Assembly (NCBI RefSeq): GCF_014199685.1
Contig: NZ_JACHNZ010000034.1
Coordinates: 1 to 39,637 of the forward strand
Direction: 5' to 3'
Source of the DNA: Sphingosinicella soli
GTDB taxonomy: Bacteria; Pseudomonadota; Alphaproteobacteria; Sphingomonadales; Sphingomonadaceae
Length of the DNA: 39,637 nt
The position numbers and the translations under genes are program-made. Of this stretch, positions 1 through 7,228 are shown one piece after another. How positions within the stretch are numbered: the stretch's first letter is position 1; every line of letters begins with the position of its first letter. The notes under the pieces were generated by a model. That model was not told the origin of the DNA, ran no database searches, and saw nothing but the letters and a program-made list of their open reading frames with translations.

Positions 1-646
1 GCAAAGGTGCAGCGGCTGAGCCGGGCGCGGTCATGAGTTGAGCAACGAACACGCGCGTCGGCCGCACGTCGATCGCGCTTGAGGAGGTCCGCCCCGGCGG
101 ATGAGAGATGGTACAGACCAGGAATACGGGAAGCACGATATCTTGCCTGCGGCCGGCACCCCTCAGCAGGGGGCCGGACCGCGCTCGAGTGCCTGTGATG
201 CTGCCCCGTGAGTCCGATAGCGACATGCGCCGCGACGGTTCGAACGCTGCCTCCGTGCAGCCCAAACAGCCCGTCGATGAGCGCGGAGGAGTGCACGGCG
301 TACCTGATCTCGACAACTTGGCGAGACCTCGCAGCACAGCGTCGAATAGCGTGCCTATTACTGTTATGGAGGAGAGATGACGATGACGAAGACTTGCAGA
401 AAATCGAGCCCAAATAGGAGGGCAAGATAAAGCATTGGTGCCATCGCGCTGACTCGTCCGCGCAGGCATTTGTCTGCACATCGTTTTTTTGCTGAAGTTC
501 CGGGGCCTGATTGGCACTGTCCGTTTAAGGCTGGTGCCATGTGGTCTCCGGACCGCGGATTTGCGTCTGTATTCTGGCACCGGTTTTCCCGGGGCTGGTT
601 CTCGGTCATGCTTCTGCGCGAAAATCCAGGAGATCGGGCCGGAACC
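1..646. other. Relaxase-upstream region without a recognisable gene
   Basis: No open frame here resembles a known protein. The short frames at 108-380, 208-417 and 364-693 overlap one another and have low-complexity, antisense-like composition. The first 36-41 bases could hold the 3' end of a gene entering from the left, since two frames stop at 34-36 and 39-41, but too little is left to identify it. The region contains a strong bulged hairpin (149-182, listed separately). An origin of transfer often lies beside the relaxase gene, so this is a reasonable place to look for oriT; that is inference. Confidence 0.5.
149..182. repeat. Strong inverted repeat upstream of the relaxase (oriT or terminator candidate)
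   Basis: The left arm GCGGCCGGCACCCCT (149-163) pairs with the right arm AGGGGGCCGGACCGC (168-182) around a CAGC loop. The 14 Watson-Crick pairs are interrupted only by one bulged A on each arm (158 and 178). No T-tract follows, so a standard intrinsic terminator is not obvious. Position in the non-coding stretch before a mobilisation relaxase makes an oriT-associated hairpin possible. It could also end the transcript of the gene to the left. Confidence 0.55.
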
Positions 647-2623
647 TTGAGCAAGGACGAGGAATTCGAACCCTTCATTGGCCGAATGCGCAACCGCGGC
701 CGGGCACAGAAGCGATTCCTTCACAGTGTCCTTGCCGCCACCAACCTCGCAGGCGGCAGCGGTAGAACACGCCGCAGCGGACGCTTCGACGGGAGCAGGA
801 TCGGACGTGGATCGGGCGCCGGGCGTATGCTCACGACGCGTGGGGTCAGGGCCATGGTTTACCGGCGCCGCGTTATCATCAAATCGCGTATCGTCCGGCT
901 CGCGGGCAAGGGCATGGCAGGCGCACGCGCGCACCTCCGGTACATCGAGCGGGATGGCACGACGCGGGACGGGGGCAGGGGGCAACTTTACGGCGCCGAA
1001 AACGACCATGTCGACGGCAAGGCGTTTCTCGGCCGCGCCGGGGGCGATCGCCATCAGTTTCGCTTCATCGTGTCGGCCGAGGATGCCGCCGAATACGAGG
1101 ACCTGAAGCCGCTAACGCGGCGCCTCATGGCACGCGTCGAGGAAGATCTCGCAACCCGGCTCGACTGGGTGGCCGTCGATCACTTCAATACCGGACATCC
1201 GCACACGCATATCATCGTCCGCGGCAAGGATGACCGCGGCAAGGATCTCGTCATCGCGCGCGAATATCTCTCGGGGGGCATGCGCGAGCGTGCCGCCGAG
1301 CTTGTCGATCTTGACCTTGGACCAAGGCTGGCACGCGACGTGCGCATGTTGCTCCGGCGTGAGGTCGAGCAGGAACGCCTGACGGGGATTGACCGTGCCC
1401 TTCTTCGCGACGCCAATGCAGCAGGGTGGCTTGAGGCTGGCGGCAAGGATGTGTTCGACCGGGCCATCCGTATCGGGCGTCTTCGCAAGCTCGAACGTCT
1501 GGGGCTTGCAGCGCCAGCGGGGAGACAGCACTGGCAGCTCGCACCTGACCTTGAAGCGGCACTGCGGCAGATGGGCGAGCGCGGCGATATCATCCGCACG
1601 ATGCAGCGCGCGTTCAGCGCGCGGGGCGAGGCGCCCGCGCTTGCCGATCAGCTGATCTATGCTCCCTTCGGGCCCGGGGCGCGTCCGCTTGTCGGCCGCG
1701 TGATCGAACGCGGGCTCGCCGACGAGCTCGAGGACCATCATTATCTGATCATCGAAGCCACCGATGGCCGCAGCCATTACGTCGCGCTCGGCAAGGTCGA
1801 GACTGTTGAATCGTTGGCTGACGATGCCATCGTCCGGATCACACCTGAAACGCCCCGCATCCGCGAGGTCGATTATACCGTCGCACGGGTCGCGGCTGCG
1901 AACGATGGCCGGTATGATGTCGAGACGCACCTTCACCATGACCCGGCGGCCAGCCGCGCCTACGCCGAAATGCACGTCCGGCGCCTTGAAGCGCTCCGGC
2001 GAAGAATCGGCAGTGCCGCGCGCGAGGCGGATGGCAGCTGGAGCATTGCGCCGGATCATATCGAGCGGGTGGCGGCGTACGAGCGCGCAAAGGTGAGGGA
2101 TATTCCCGTCCGTGTCGACGTCCTCTCGCCGCAGCCGCTTGGCAGCCTGATTGGCGCGCGCGCTGCGACCTGGCTCGACAGGCAGCTCATAACGGGCGTG
2201 TCGGATGTCGAGCGGGACGCAGGGTTCGGACATGCCGTAAATGATGCGCTCGAGCGGCGGCGGCAGTGGCTCATCGCCGCCGGCCTTGCCGAAGAGGTTG
2301 CGGGCGAGACCATCTATAGGCCCGACCTTCTCGAAACACTGCGTCGGCGCGAAATCCTGCGCGTCGGATCGCAGCTCGCGCGCGAGCTGGGTCTGGAGTT
2401 TGTCGAGGTCGGGGAGGGGGCACGGATAAGCGGCGTCTATCGCCGGTCGGTCGACACTCCGGGAGGCCGCCTTGCGGTGATCGAACGTGCGCGTGATTTT
2501 ACGCTGGTTCCGTGGCGGCCCGTGCTCGAGCGGCATATGGGCAAGGCCGTCTCGGGCATCGACCGCGGCGACGCTATCGACTGGACGATCGGTCGCGGGC
2601 GAAGCGGTCCGGAAATTTCCTAA
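647..2623 (+). CDS. Conjugative relaxase, DUF3363 type (VirD2/TraI-like)
   Basis: This enzyme would nick the transfer origin and pilot the DNA strand into the coupling protein. The N-terminal half holds the relaxase fold, with the metal-binding histidine cluster DHFNTGHPHTH at residues 178-188 followed by IIVRGKDDRGKDL. The C-terminal half is the DUF3363 region. The length of 658 aa is normal for the family. The TTG start at 647 is chosen because the protein then begins LSKDEEFEPFIGRMR, matching the usual start of the family; AGGAGA at 628-633 is a somewhat distant ribosome site. An in-frame ATG at 608 is the alternative and adds 13 residues. The coupling-protein gene follows only after 6.7 kb of cargo. 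A long antisense frame over this gene is a codon-bias shadow. Confidence 0.93.
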   Translation: MSKDEEFEPFIGRMRNRGRAQKRFLHSVLAATNLAGGSGRTRRSGRFDGSRIGRGSGAGRMLTTRGVRAMVYRRRVIIKSRIVRLAGKGMAGARAHLRYIERDGTTRDGGRGQLYGAENDHVDGKAFLGRAGGDRHQFRFIVSAEDAAEYEDLKPLTRRLMARVEEDLATRLDWVAVDHFNTGHPHTHIIVRGKDDRGKDLVIAREYLSGGMRERAAELVDLDLGPRLARDVRMLLRREVEQERLTGIDRALLRDANAAGWLEAGGKDVFDRAIRIGRLRKLERLGLAAPAGRQHWQLAPDLEAALRQMGERGDIIRTMQRAFSARGEAPALADQLIYAPFGPGARPLVGRVIERGLADELEDHHYLIIEATDGRSHYVALGKVETVESLADDAIVRITPETPRIREVDYTVARVAAANDGRYDVETHLHHDPAASRAYAEMHVRRLEALRRRIGSAAREADGSWSIAPDHIERVAAYERAKVRDIPVRVDVLSPQPLGSLIGARAATWLDRQLITGVSDVERDAGFGHAVNDALERRRQWLIAAGLAEEVAGETIYRPDLLETLRRREILRVGSQLARELGLEFVEVGEGARISGVYRRSVDTPGGRLAVIERARDFTLVPWRPVLERHMGKAVSGIDRGDAIDWTIGRGRSGPEIS

Positions 2624-2651
2624 AGGACTGAAACCAGCAGCGACGAATCAG

Positions 2652-2693
2652 CGGCGGGAACACTTTGCCTCACGTGAGGCGGTCTTCCCGCCG
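2652..2693. promoter_or_regulatory. Nested perfect palindromes before the cargo genes (operator or bidirectional terminator)
   Basis: A 14-bp perfect palindrome GCCTCACGTGAGGC (2667-2680) sits inside a second perfect inverted repeat, CGGCGGGAA (2652-2660) and TTCCCGCCG (2685-2693). The structure begins 29 bases after the relaxase stop codon and ends 50 bases before the GTG of the next gene. A TATATT hexamer (2707-2712), usable as a -10 box, follows. It may be an operator for the two-gene unit starting at 2744. As RNA it would fold into a large hairpin ending the relaxase transcript, but no T-tract follows. Confidence 0.55.
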
Positions 2694-2743
2694 GGCAGCG
2701 TCTGCTTATATTGCTCTTACACGCGATTCGGGGGAGAGGCGCT

Positions 2744-3394
2744 GTGGACGATTTTCTCGGTCAGATCAGCCTTCAGGGGTGGATCAGTATCGTTGCAATG
2801 CTAGCGGCGCTGATCGCGGAAGCGCTGTCCAATCCAAAGCGCTGGTTTGTGCTGACAGTGCTTGCGATCGGCGTGGTCGCGACATTCGCACTCGGATTTC
2901 TGGACATGAAGGCCCAGGCATCGGCCGAGCGCGTCGAGTCAGCGCGGTTCGGTGCACTGACATCGCAAGGGGCGCAAATGTCCTCCGGTGTGGCCAAAGT
3001 CGAGCAGCGCGCTTTGGCCGTAGGTGCCGAGCTTGAAGAAGCCCATGCCCGGCTTCGACAGGTACAGGCGGTCGCCGATACGCTGCGTTCGGATAACACA
3101 ACACTGATACGCCAGAACGCCGACCTTCGGGTTGATGTCGTGAATCTACGTCAGCAGCTTTTAACGATGGAAGGTCAGATCAGTCGGGATTCGTCCGAGT
3201 TCAAGACCGCTCAGGCAGCATTCGCGAAGGCCCAGCGCGAACAGACAAAGGCTGCGGTATACGCAGCGCGGCAGGCGCATTGCGAGACGACGATCAAGAG
3301 ATACGATGGCGGCTACACGGAGACGCCGGCCGACCCGAACGTCATCACGGAGGGGCGGTGCTTCCATGGCCGCTACTATCCGCCGGGAGAGTAA
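2744..3394 (+). CDS. Membrane-anchored coiled-coil protein, unknown function
   Basis: I do not recognise the family. The 216-aa protein has two hydrophobic segments near the N-terminus (about residues 10-25 and 33-51). A long heptad-like helical region rich in Ala, Gln, Glu and Arg follows (about 60-170). The short conserved-looking tail contains two cysteines (HCETT and GRCFHGRYYPPGE). This suggests a membrane-tethered coiled coil. The GTG start at 2744 is chosen because GGGGAGAGG lies just upstream; the upstream in-frame start at 2711 has no such site. The ribosome site of the next gene (GGGAGAG) overlaps the 3' end of this one, so the two are probably co-transcribed and co-translated. It could be the membrane partner of the WYL-TerB protein. 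Confidence 0.8.
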   Translation: MDDFLGQISLQGWISIVAMLAALIAEALSNPKRWFVLTVLAIGVVATFALGFLDMKAQASAERVESARFGALTSQGAQMSSGVAKVEQRALAVGAELEEAHARLRQVQAVADTLRSDNTTLIRQNADLRVDVVNLRQQLLTMEGQISRDSSEFKTAQAAFAKAQREQTKAAVYAARQAHCETTIKRYDGGYTETPADPNVITEGRCFHGRYYPPGE

Positions 3395-3398
3395 GACG

Positions 3399-4178
3399 AT
3401 GGGCTTGATTGAAACGCTTAGAAGCGCGCTCGCCGGGCGTTACGTCACGCCGCCGCAGCCGCCTAGCGCAATTTTCAAAGAATTTGTTCCGGAAAATGAG
3501 CCAGAAGAATTTATCGAGCCGGCATCGATAGCGCCCCGTCTTGAGAACATCGAAGGCGTCGCCTGTGCCATTTCCTATACCGACAGCGGAGGCAGAGTTT
3601 CGGAGCGAACGATCACCTGCAAGCGGTTGGACCGCAAGGGTGGCACAGCATACCTTTACGCTTGGTGTCACGTCCGTGAGCAGGTTCGCCAATTTCGAAC
3701 GGATCGCATCCGGGAAGTCTACGACATCGAATCGGGGGAAGTTATCGCCCCACACCACTTTTTTGCGCGCTTTTCCGGATCAGATGGCGCTTCACCTACA
3801 AATCTGTGGGGGCTTTCTGTTGCTCACCGCGCGGACCTGCTCGCCGGGCTGAACATTCTGACATTCATTGCTCGTTGCGATCGGGACTTCCATGCGGACG
3901 AGTTGGAGGCCGTGGCGAACTATGTTGACGATTGGGCTGAAGCTCACCGTTATAGTGACCGACTTCCAGTTGATGACGTGTCCGATCATGTCGCCCGGCT
4001 GGCACCGGACAGCGAACAGTTCGTGGTGTCACTTGAACGGGTAGTGGATCGCGGTGGTACAAACCTTGCCTTAATCGGTGATTATATGGACGCTGTGATA
4101 GCCGCTGACGGGGTGTTGCATCCAAACGAGGCGCATTGGGCCTATGTTGCTCGCCGCGTAATATCTGAGGCCGGATAA
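3399..4178 (+). CDS. WYL-domain and TerB-like fusion protein
   Basis: Residues about 49-110 read like a WYL domain: ISYTDSGGRVSERTI, then YLYAWCHVREQVRQFRTDRI. That is the usual pattern of a ligand-sensing SH3-like fold ending in an R-x-FR-x-DRI motif. Residues about 140-255 are acidic and helical, with FIARCDRDFHADELEAV and VIAADGVLHPNEAHWAY, which resembles the TerB/tellurite-resistance fold with its D-x-H-xxE repeats. No helix-turn-helix is visible, so it is not a standard WYL transcription factor. WYL domains sense nucleic acid or nucleotide ligands in several defence-linked regulators; TerB proteins associate with membranes and stress islands. The ATG at 3399 has GGGAGAG at 3385-3391, overlapping the upstream stop codon. 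The role is unknown. Confidence 0.8.
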   Translation: MGLIETLRSALAGRYVTPPQPPSAIFKEFVPENEPEEFIEPASIAPRLENIEGVACAISYTDSGGRVSERTITCKRLDRKGGTAYLYAWCHVREQVRQFRTDRIREVYDIESGEVIAPHHFFARFSGSDGASPTNLWGLSVAHRADLLAGLNILTFIARCDRDFHADELEAVANYVDDWAEAHRYSDRLPVDDVSDHVARLAPDSEQFVVSLERVVDRGGTNLALIGDYMDAVIAADGVLHPNEAHWAYVARRVISEAG

Positions 4179-4444
4179 CGCGAAAACGCGCAGGGGCATT
4201 AGATGCTACCTCTTGCGTTCAAAACATTTCGGAAACGGAGGCAAACGTCACGAGATCGTTAGGAAACGCATTGGGCCGCGGACACTTTTTGTCGTGAAGC
4301 TCCATCTGAGACGGCTCTCACACCTCGGCGGACATCTTCGGCGCTTCCCGTGCACACTGGGGTTACGTCTTGCCTATCGCCGTTCGCTTGCACATTCTCT
4401 TGGTCCTGCGACTTTCGCTTTTGCAGGCTTCAAAAGGAGGCTTC

Positions 4445-4837
4445 GTGGACGACGAGGTCATTGATCTGCTGAACAAAGTTTCCGTCGAGCCCGAGCTTCT
4501 CCATGAGCTGGCGACGATTACATGGCCTACCGCGGATTCCCTGGAGCCGAGCGTTGAGCGCAGCCAGCGTGTCTGCGAAGAGGTCTGGCAGTTTCTCGTT
4601 CAGTATGACCGCTGCGCACAAGGGACCGACCCGATGGACAAGGCGTTGGCGATCACGGCCCGCATCTTCGCGCTGCACTGGTGGGTAGGTGAGCACAGGC
4701 CGGATGCGCGCTGGTACGGGCACGAGGCGCTCTTCAAAGCAGCTTGTACGGAGCCGTTGTGCCCGATCGACGGACAGGCTTTATTTGACCCCGAGAAGTT
4801 CGAGGAAGCTTTAGCTTTAAGTAGCGGCGCGCTTTAG
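4445..4837 (+). CDS. Small acidic cytosolic protein, unknown function
   Basis: Not recognised. The 130-aa protein is acidic and probably all-helical, rich in Trp, Cys and Glu (for example ALHWWVGEH and ARWYGHEALFKAACTEPLCP). It has no signal peptide or membrane segment. The GTG start at 4445 is well supported by AAAAGGAGG at 4432-4440; the longer frame starting at 4370 lacks a ribosome site. It stands alone between the WYL-TerB gene and the ParDE pair, with about 270 bases on either side where I see no gene. Its own ribosome site and coding-like composition support a real gene. Confidence 0.65.
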   Translation: MDDEVIDLLNKVSVEPELLHELATITWPTADSLEPSVERSQRVCEEVWQFLVQYDRCAQGTDPMDKALAITARIFALHWWVGEHRPDARWYGHEALFKAACTEPLCPIDGQALFDPEKFEEALALSSGAL

Positions 4838-5062
4838 CCAAACGCACGGGCGGTTCTGCATTCTGTCGGATATCGAACTGACCGTGGATCAGGGGGTAAG
4901 GCTGACTGAGTGGCGCCCAAAAAGGACTTTGATTACGAGCGCGGCTCTTCCTGATCATGTAGCTATGTGCGGGATAGTTCGATGCGGGGTGAAACCTTTT
5001 CGCATCAAACGCTTCGTCCCCGCATGCCTGATCACGACCTCATCCGCGCCCGGCGGGGTCTT

Positions 5063-5077
5063 TATCAACTGTTGATA
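5063..5077. promoter_or_regulatory. Palindromic operator and -10 region of parDE
   Basis: TATCAAC and GTTGATA form a perfect 7-bp inverted repeat around one central T, 34 bases before the parD ATG. A GATAAT hexamer (5074-5079), usable as a -10 box, overlaps its right arm. ParD-type ribbon-helix-helix antitoxins repress their own promoter through such short palindromes. A protein bound here would block RNA polymerase. Binding by this ParD is inferred. Confidence 0.6.
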
Positions 5078-5111
5078 ATATGCTAATCTCGCCGTGAATG
5101 GAGCCTTCACT

Positions 5112-5369
5112 ATGATTAGCGCGGATCTTGGAAAGCAGCTTGAAAATTTCGTCGCCAGCCTTGTCGCGACAGGTCGGTACAACTCAAAAAGCGAGGTTTT
5201 ACGCGAAGGCGTGCGCCTGATTCACGACAGGGAAACTCGTCTTGCCGCTCTCGATGCCTCGATAGCGCGGGGTCTTGCAGATGCGGACGCAGGACGCACA
5301 GCGCCGGCTGATCAGGTGTTCGACCGCCTAGAGGCCAAATATCGTGCCATGAGCGGTGGCAACGAATGA
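5112..5369 (+). CDS. parD: ParD-family antitoxin (ribbon-helix-helix)
   Basis: This 85-aa protein has the ParD pattern. The N-terminal DNA-binding ribbon-helix-helix reads ISADLGKQLENFVASLVATGRYNSKSEVLREGVRLI. A C-terminal helical tail then wraps the toxin (ARGLADADAGRTAPADQVFDRLEAKY). It would bind and neutralise the ParE toxin and repress the operon. The ATG at 5112 is chosen because GGAG (5100-5103) lies 8 bases upstream; the in-frame GTG at 5094 has no such site. Its stop codon overlaps the start of parE. A perfect palindrome lies in the promoter region. Confidence 0.9.
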   Translation: MISADLGKQLENFVASLVATGRYNSKSEVLREGVRLIHDRETRLAALDASIARGLADADAGRTAPADQVFDRLEAKYRAMSGGNE

Positions 5370-5662
5370 TCGTCCATTTATCGGCTGAGGCCGAGTATGA
5401 CCTCGAGGCGATCGGTGATTATATCGCCCGCGATAATCCGGCACGAGCGTTGAGTTTCCTGGAGGAGCTGCGTTCGAAATGTTTGGATTTGGTCGATATG
5501 CCGAAGCGCTTTCCACTTGTGCCGCGCTATGAGACGACCGGTGTGCGGCGGCGTGGCCATGGTGATTATTTGATCTTTTACCGGGTCGAGCCGGAAAGAG
5601 TGATCGTTGTCCACATTCTGCACGGTGCTCAGAACTACAACACCATCCTCTTTCCATCTTGA
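5366..5662 (+). CDS. parE: ParE-family toxin (RelE/ParE superfamily)
   Basis: The 98-aa protein matches the ParE pattern: LSAEAEYDLEAIGDYIARDNPARALSF at the N-terminus, a central GVRRRGHGDYLIFYRVE strand pair, and a final IVVHILHGAQNY. ParE toxins poison DNA gyrase; others of this fold act on mRNA, so the target is inferred. The start codon overlaps the parD stop (ATGA), so the antitoxin is translated first. The length is normal and no catalytic-region damage is visible. The pair probably stabilises the element in its host. Confidence 0.92.
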   Translation: MIVHLSAEAEYDLEAIGDYIARDNPARALSFLEELRSKCLDLVDMPKRFPLVPRYETTGVRRRGHGDYLIFYRVEPERVIVVHILHGAQNYNTILFPS

Positions 5663-6029
5663 ATCGCCGACAAAGGCGACGTTCGCCGGCCCAAATCCGC
5701 TCGTTGAAACCGGTCATTCGTTTATCCAGCGGTCGCGGTACAGCGACCGACCGAACTGGGACCTACCGGTGATGCCCTCGCGACGTGTTCAAAGGCAGGT
5801 TCTACGCGAAAACCCGAACGCGGCTTTCGCCCGATCAGCCTCCCGCCGCGACTGATGGCTGCTGGTGACGCCAGGAGAAGGCGTGCCCTAGCGTGACAGG
5901 TTGGAAGGGGGATTATACCCCACGAGTTTGACCTGGGTGAGAGGGCCATGACCGATATTCGAGAGACCAAGAAGCGCCCTCAACTCTTGCTTGCCATCGC
6001 TGGATTACCGTTCACATAATGGCGCTGAG
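5663..6029. other. Gap without a recognisable gene
   Basis: Nothing identifiable is coded here. GGGG-ATTATA-CCCC (5908-5921) is a short palindromic element whose reverse strand reads GGGGTATAATCCCC, a TATAAT box framed by G and C runs. A 23-codon frame starts at ATG 5948 after GAGAGGG and ends at 6018; it may be a leftover 5' end of a lost gene. Together with the truncated gene that follows, this looks like a site of past rearrangement. Confidence 0.4.
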
Positions 6030-6285
6030 ATGTGGGGGATTACGGTGCTCTGTCCGTTGTCAGCAGATTGGGGAAATGTGGCTGATTGGGCCGGTGCCAT
6101 TGCCAGCTTGGCCGCAGTGATTGTCGCTCTCTTCATCGCGTTCCGTGAGTCTTGGTCGCTCAAGAAGCAGCGGCAGCTTGATGAGAACCAGCAGTATCTC
6201 AGGATGGCCCAGCTGAGAGCGGAGATCATCCGTTTGGCTGCTGAGATTGAGCTGCTCGCGCATGATGCGTTTGACCGGCACCGAA
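6030..6285 (+). pseudogene. 5' fragment of a small membrane-protein gene
   Basis: From ATG 6030 the frame encodes one clear membrane segment, WAGAIASLAAVIVALFIAFRE. A charged helical stretch follows (SLKKQRQLDENQQYLRMAQLRAEI, then LAAEIELLAHDAFDR). This type of single-pass protein with a cytosolic coiled helix is common in phage and island DNA and is normally longer. After about 6285 the frame stays open to 6509, but it only reads antisense through the 3' end of the minus-strand HEPN-like gene and loses protein character. I therefore read it as a truncated 5' remnant. The exact breakpoint is uncertain by tens of bases. Confidence 0.5.
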
Positions 6286-7197
6286 CTCTGCTTCCTCGTC
6301 AGCAGCAAATTTGCCGTCACATTCATCTGCGCTGCACAGCTTGGCAACCGCCGCGAAGTCAGCGTCACAGATTAGGCAATGCATCGCCTTCTTCTTGCCG
6401 TCGTAAAACGCAGTCGGCGCTTCCGCGAGACCGGGGCCACTCCGGCGCACGGCCCAGTCGTCCTGACACTGATGGCAACCGAACTTTACGGCCGCCTTCT
6501 TCACACTGAACAGTTTCTTGAACCCGGCCGCCGGGATTAACGCGAAATCATAATCCAGAAGGAACAAGATCTCCTGGCGCGGCGACCAATGCTTGCCATC
6601 GAAGAAGCCCTCCCGACCGTGCGTTGATTCCACCCGGTCACGCATCCAGGGGCGATCAGGCCACAGCTCGAGATACTGGTCGACCATCGCCGAAGCCATT
6701 TTGATGGGATCGAGCACCACGCTGGTGTCGCCCAGATGGGTGTACTGATTGCGCTGCACGCGAAGCTCGCTGTAACGCTGGACATATGTGGCGCTGACCG
6801 GGCTGTCGGTCAGAGTGTTCACGGCTCGCGGAAGATCGACTGCGTCGAGCGTTCGCAGCGATGCGAACTCCGTGTCCTTGCCCACCGCGCTGAACACTAT
6901 CTCGTTGTTCAAGAGCAGCAGATACGGGCTGACTGCCGCGATCCGCGCCTTCAGTGCCAGCTCATTGGATTGCTGGATGATCGACAGCGTCGCGTGCAGA
7001 TCCTCCTGCGCCCCCTCCAGATAGTCTGATCGCTCTTCGGCAAAGAGGTCATCTACCGGCTCGACCCAGTTGCTGACCGGCCCCTCATAAGACTGATCGA
7101 AATCGTGGAGCATGCCGACGATGCCGTGCCAGGCTCGGAAATAGAGCTTCACCGCCGTGGTGTTCAGGGCGCCCGATGTCGGGAGGTTGATGATCAT
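6226..7197 (-). CDS. HEPN-like protein with RX4H motif and CxxC-rich tail (cassette gene 3)
   Basis: No named family is recognised. Residues about 60-190 are helical and contain ELALKARIAAVSPYLLLLNNE and then LRVQRNQYTHLG. R149-N-Q-Y-T-H154 fits the R-X4-6-H catalytic motif of HEPN ribonucleases. The C-terminal third has CHQC, HCLIC and further cysteines (KLCSADEC), a possible zinc ribbon. The ATG at 7197 is used; an in-frame TTG at 7248 would overlap the nucleotidyltransferase stop by 20 bases. About the last 20 residues (6226-6285) are antisense to the truncated membrane-protein gene, so the natural C-terminus may have been replaced. It is the third gene of a minus-strand cassette with a nucleotidyltransferase-nuclease and may be its toxin or partner. 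Confidence 0.7.
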   Translation of the reverse strand: MIINLPTSGALNTTAVKLYFRAWHGIVGMLHDFDQSYEGPVSNWVEPVDDLFAEERSDYLEGAQEDLHATLSIIQQSNELALKARIAAVSPYLLLLNNEIVFSAVGKDTEFASLRTLDAVDLPRAVNTLTDSPVSATYVQRYSELRVQRNQYTHLGDTSVVLDPIKMASAMVDQYLELWPDRPWMRDRVESTHGREGFFDGKHWSPRQEILFLLDYDFALIPAAGFKKLFSVKKAAVKFGCHQCQDDWAVRRSGPGLAEAPTAFYDGKKKAMHCLICDADFAAVAKLCSADECDGKFAADEEAEFGAGQTHHARAAQSQQPNG

Positions 7198-7228
7198 GGC
7201 GGGCGATTTGCTGGCTTGAACGTTGAAA

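Noticed and set aside
503-512. GGGCCTGATT, a 10-base match to the tRNA-Asn 3' region (23087-23096), as a possible left attachment site
   Set aside because: It is too short, does not include the tRNA 3' terminus, and lies just before the relaxase gene inside the element; most likely chance.
1112-2536. 474-codon minus-strand open frame over the relaxase
   Set aside because: It is antisense to a clear relaxase gene and shows no family motif; long antisense frames are expected in GC-rich DNA.
4213-4464. 83-codon open frame before the small unknown gene
   Set aside because: It has a low-complexity Arg/His/Leu-rich product, no ribosome site, and overlaps the better supported gene at 4445.
4884-5182. 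Short open frames on both strands before parD
   Set aside because: They overlap one another and the parDE operator, and have no protein-like motifs or ribosome sites.
5991-6509. Full 172-codon open frame as one intact membrane protein
   Set aside because: Only the first part, to about 6285, looks like protein; the rest is antisense to the HEPN-like gene.
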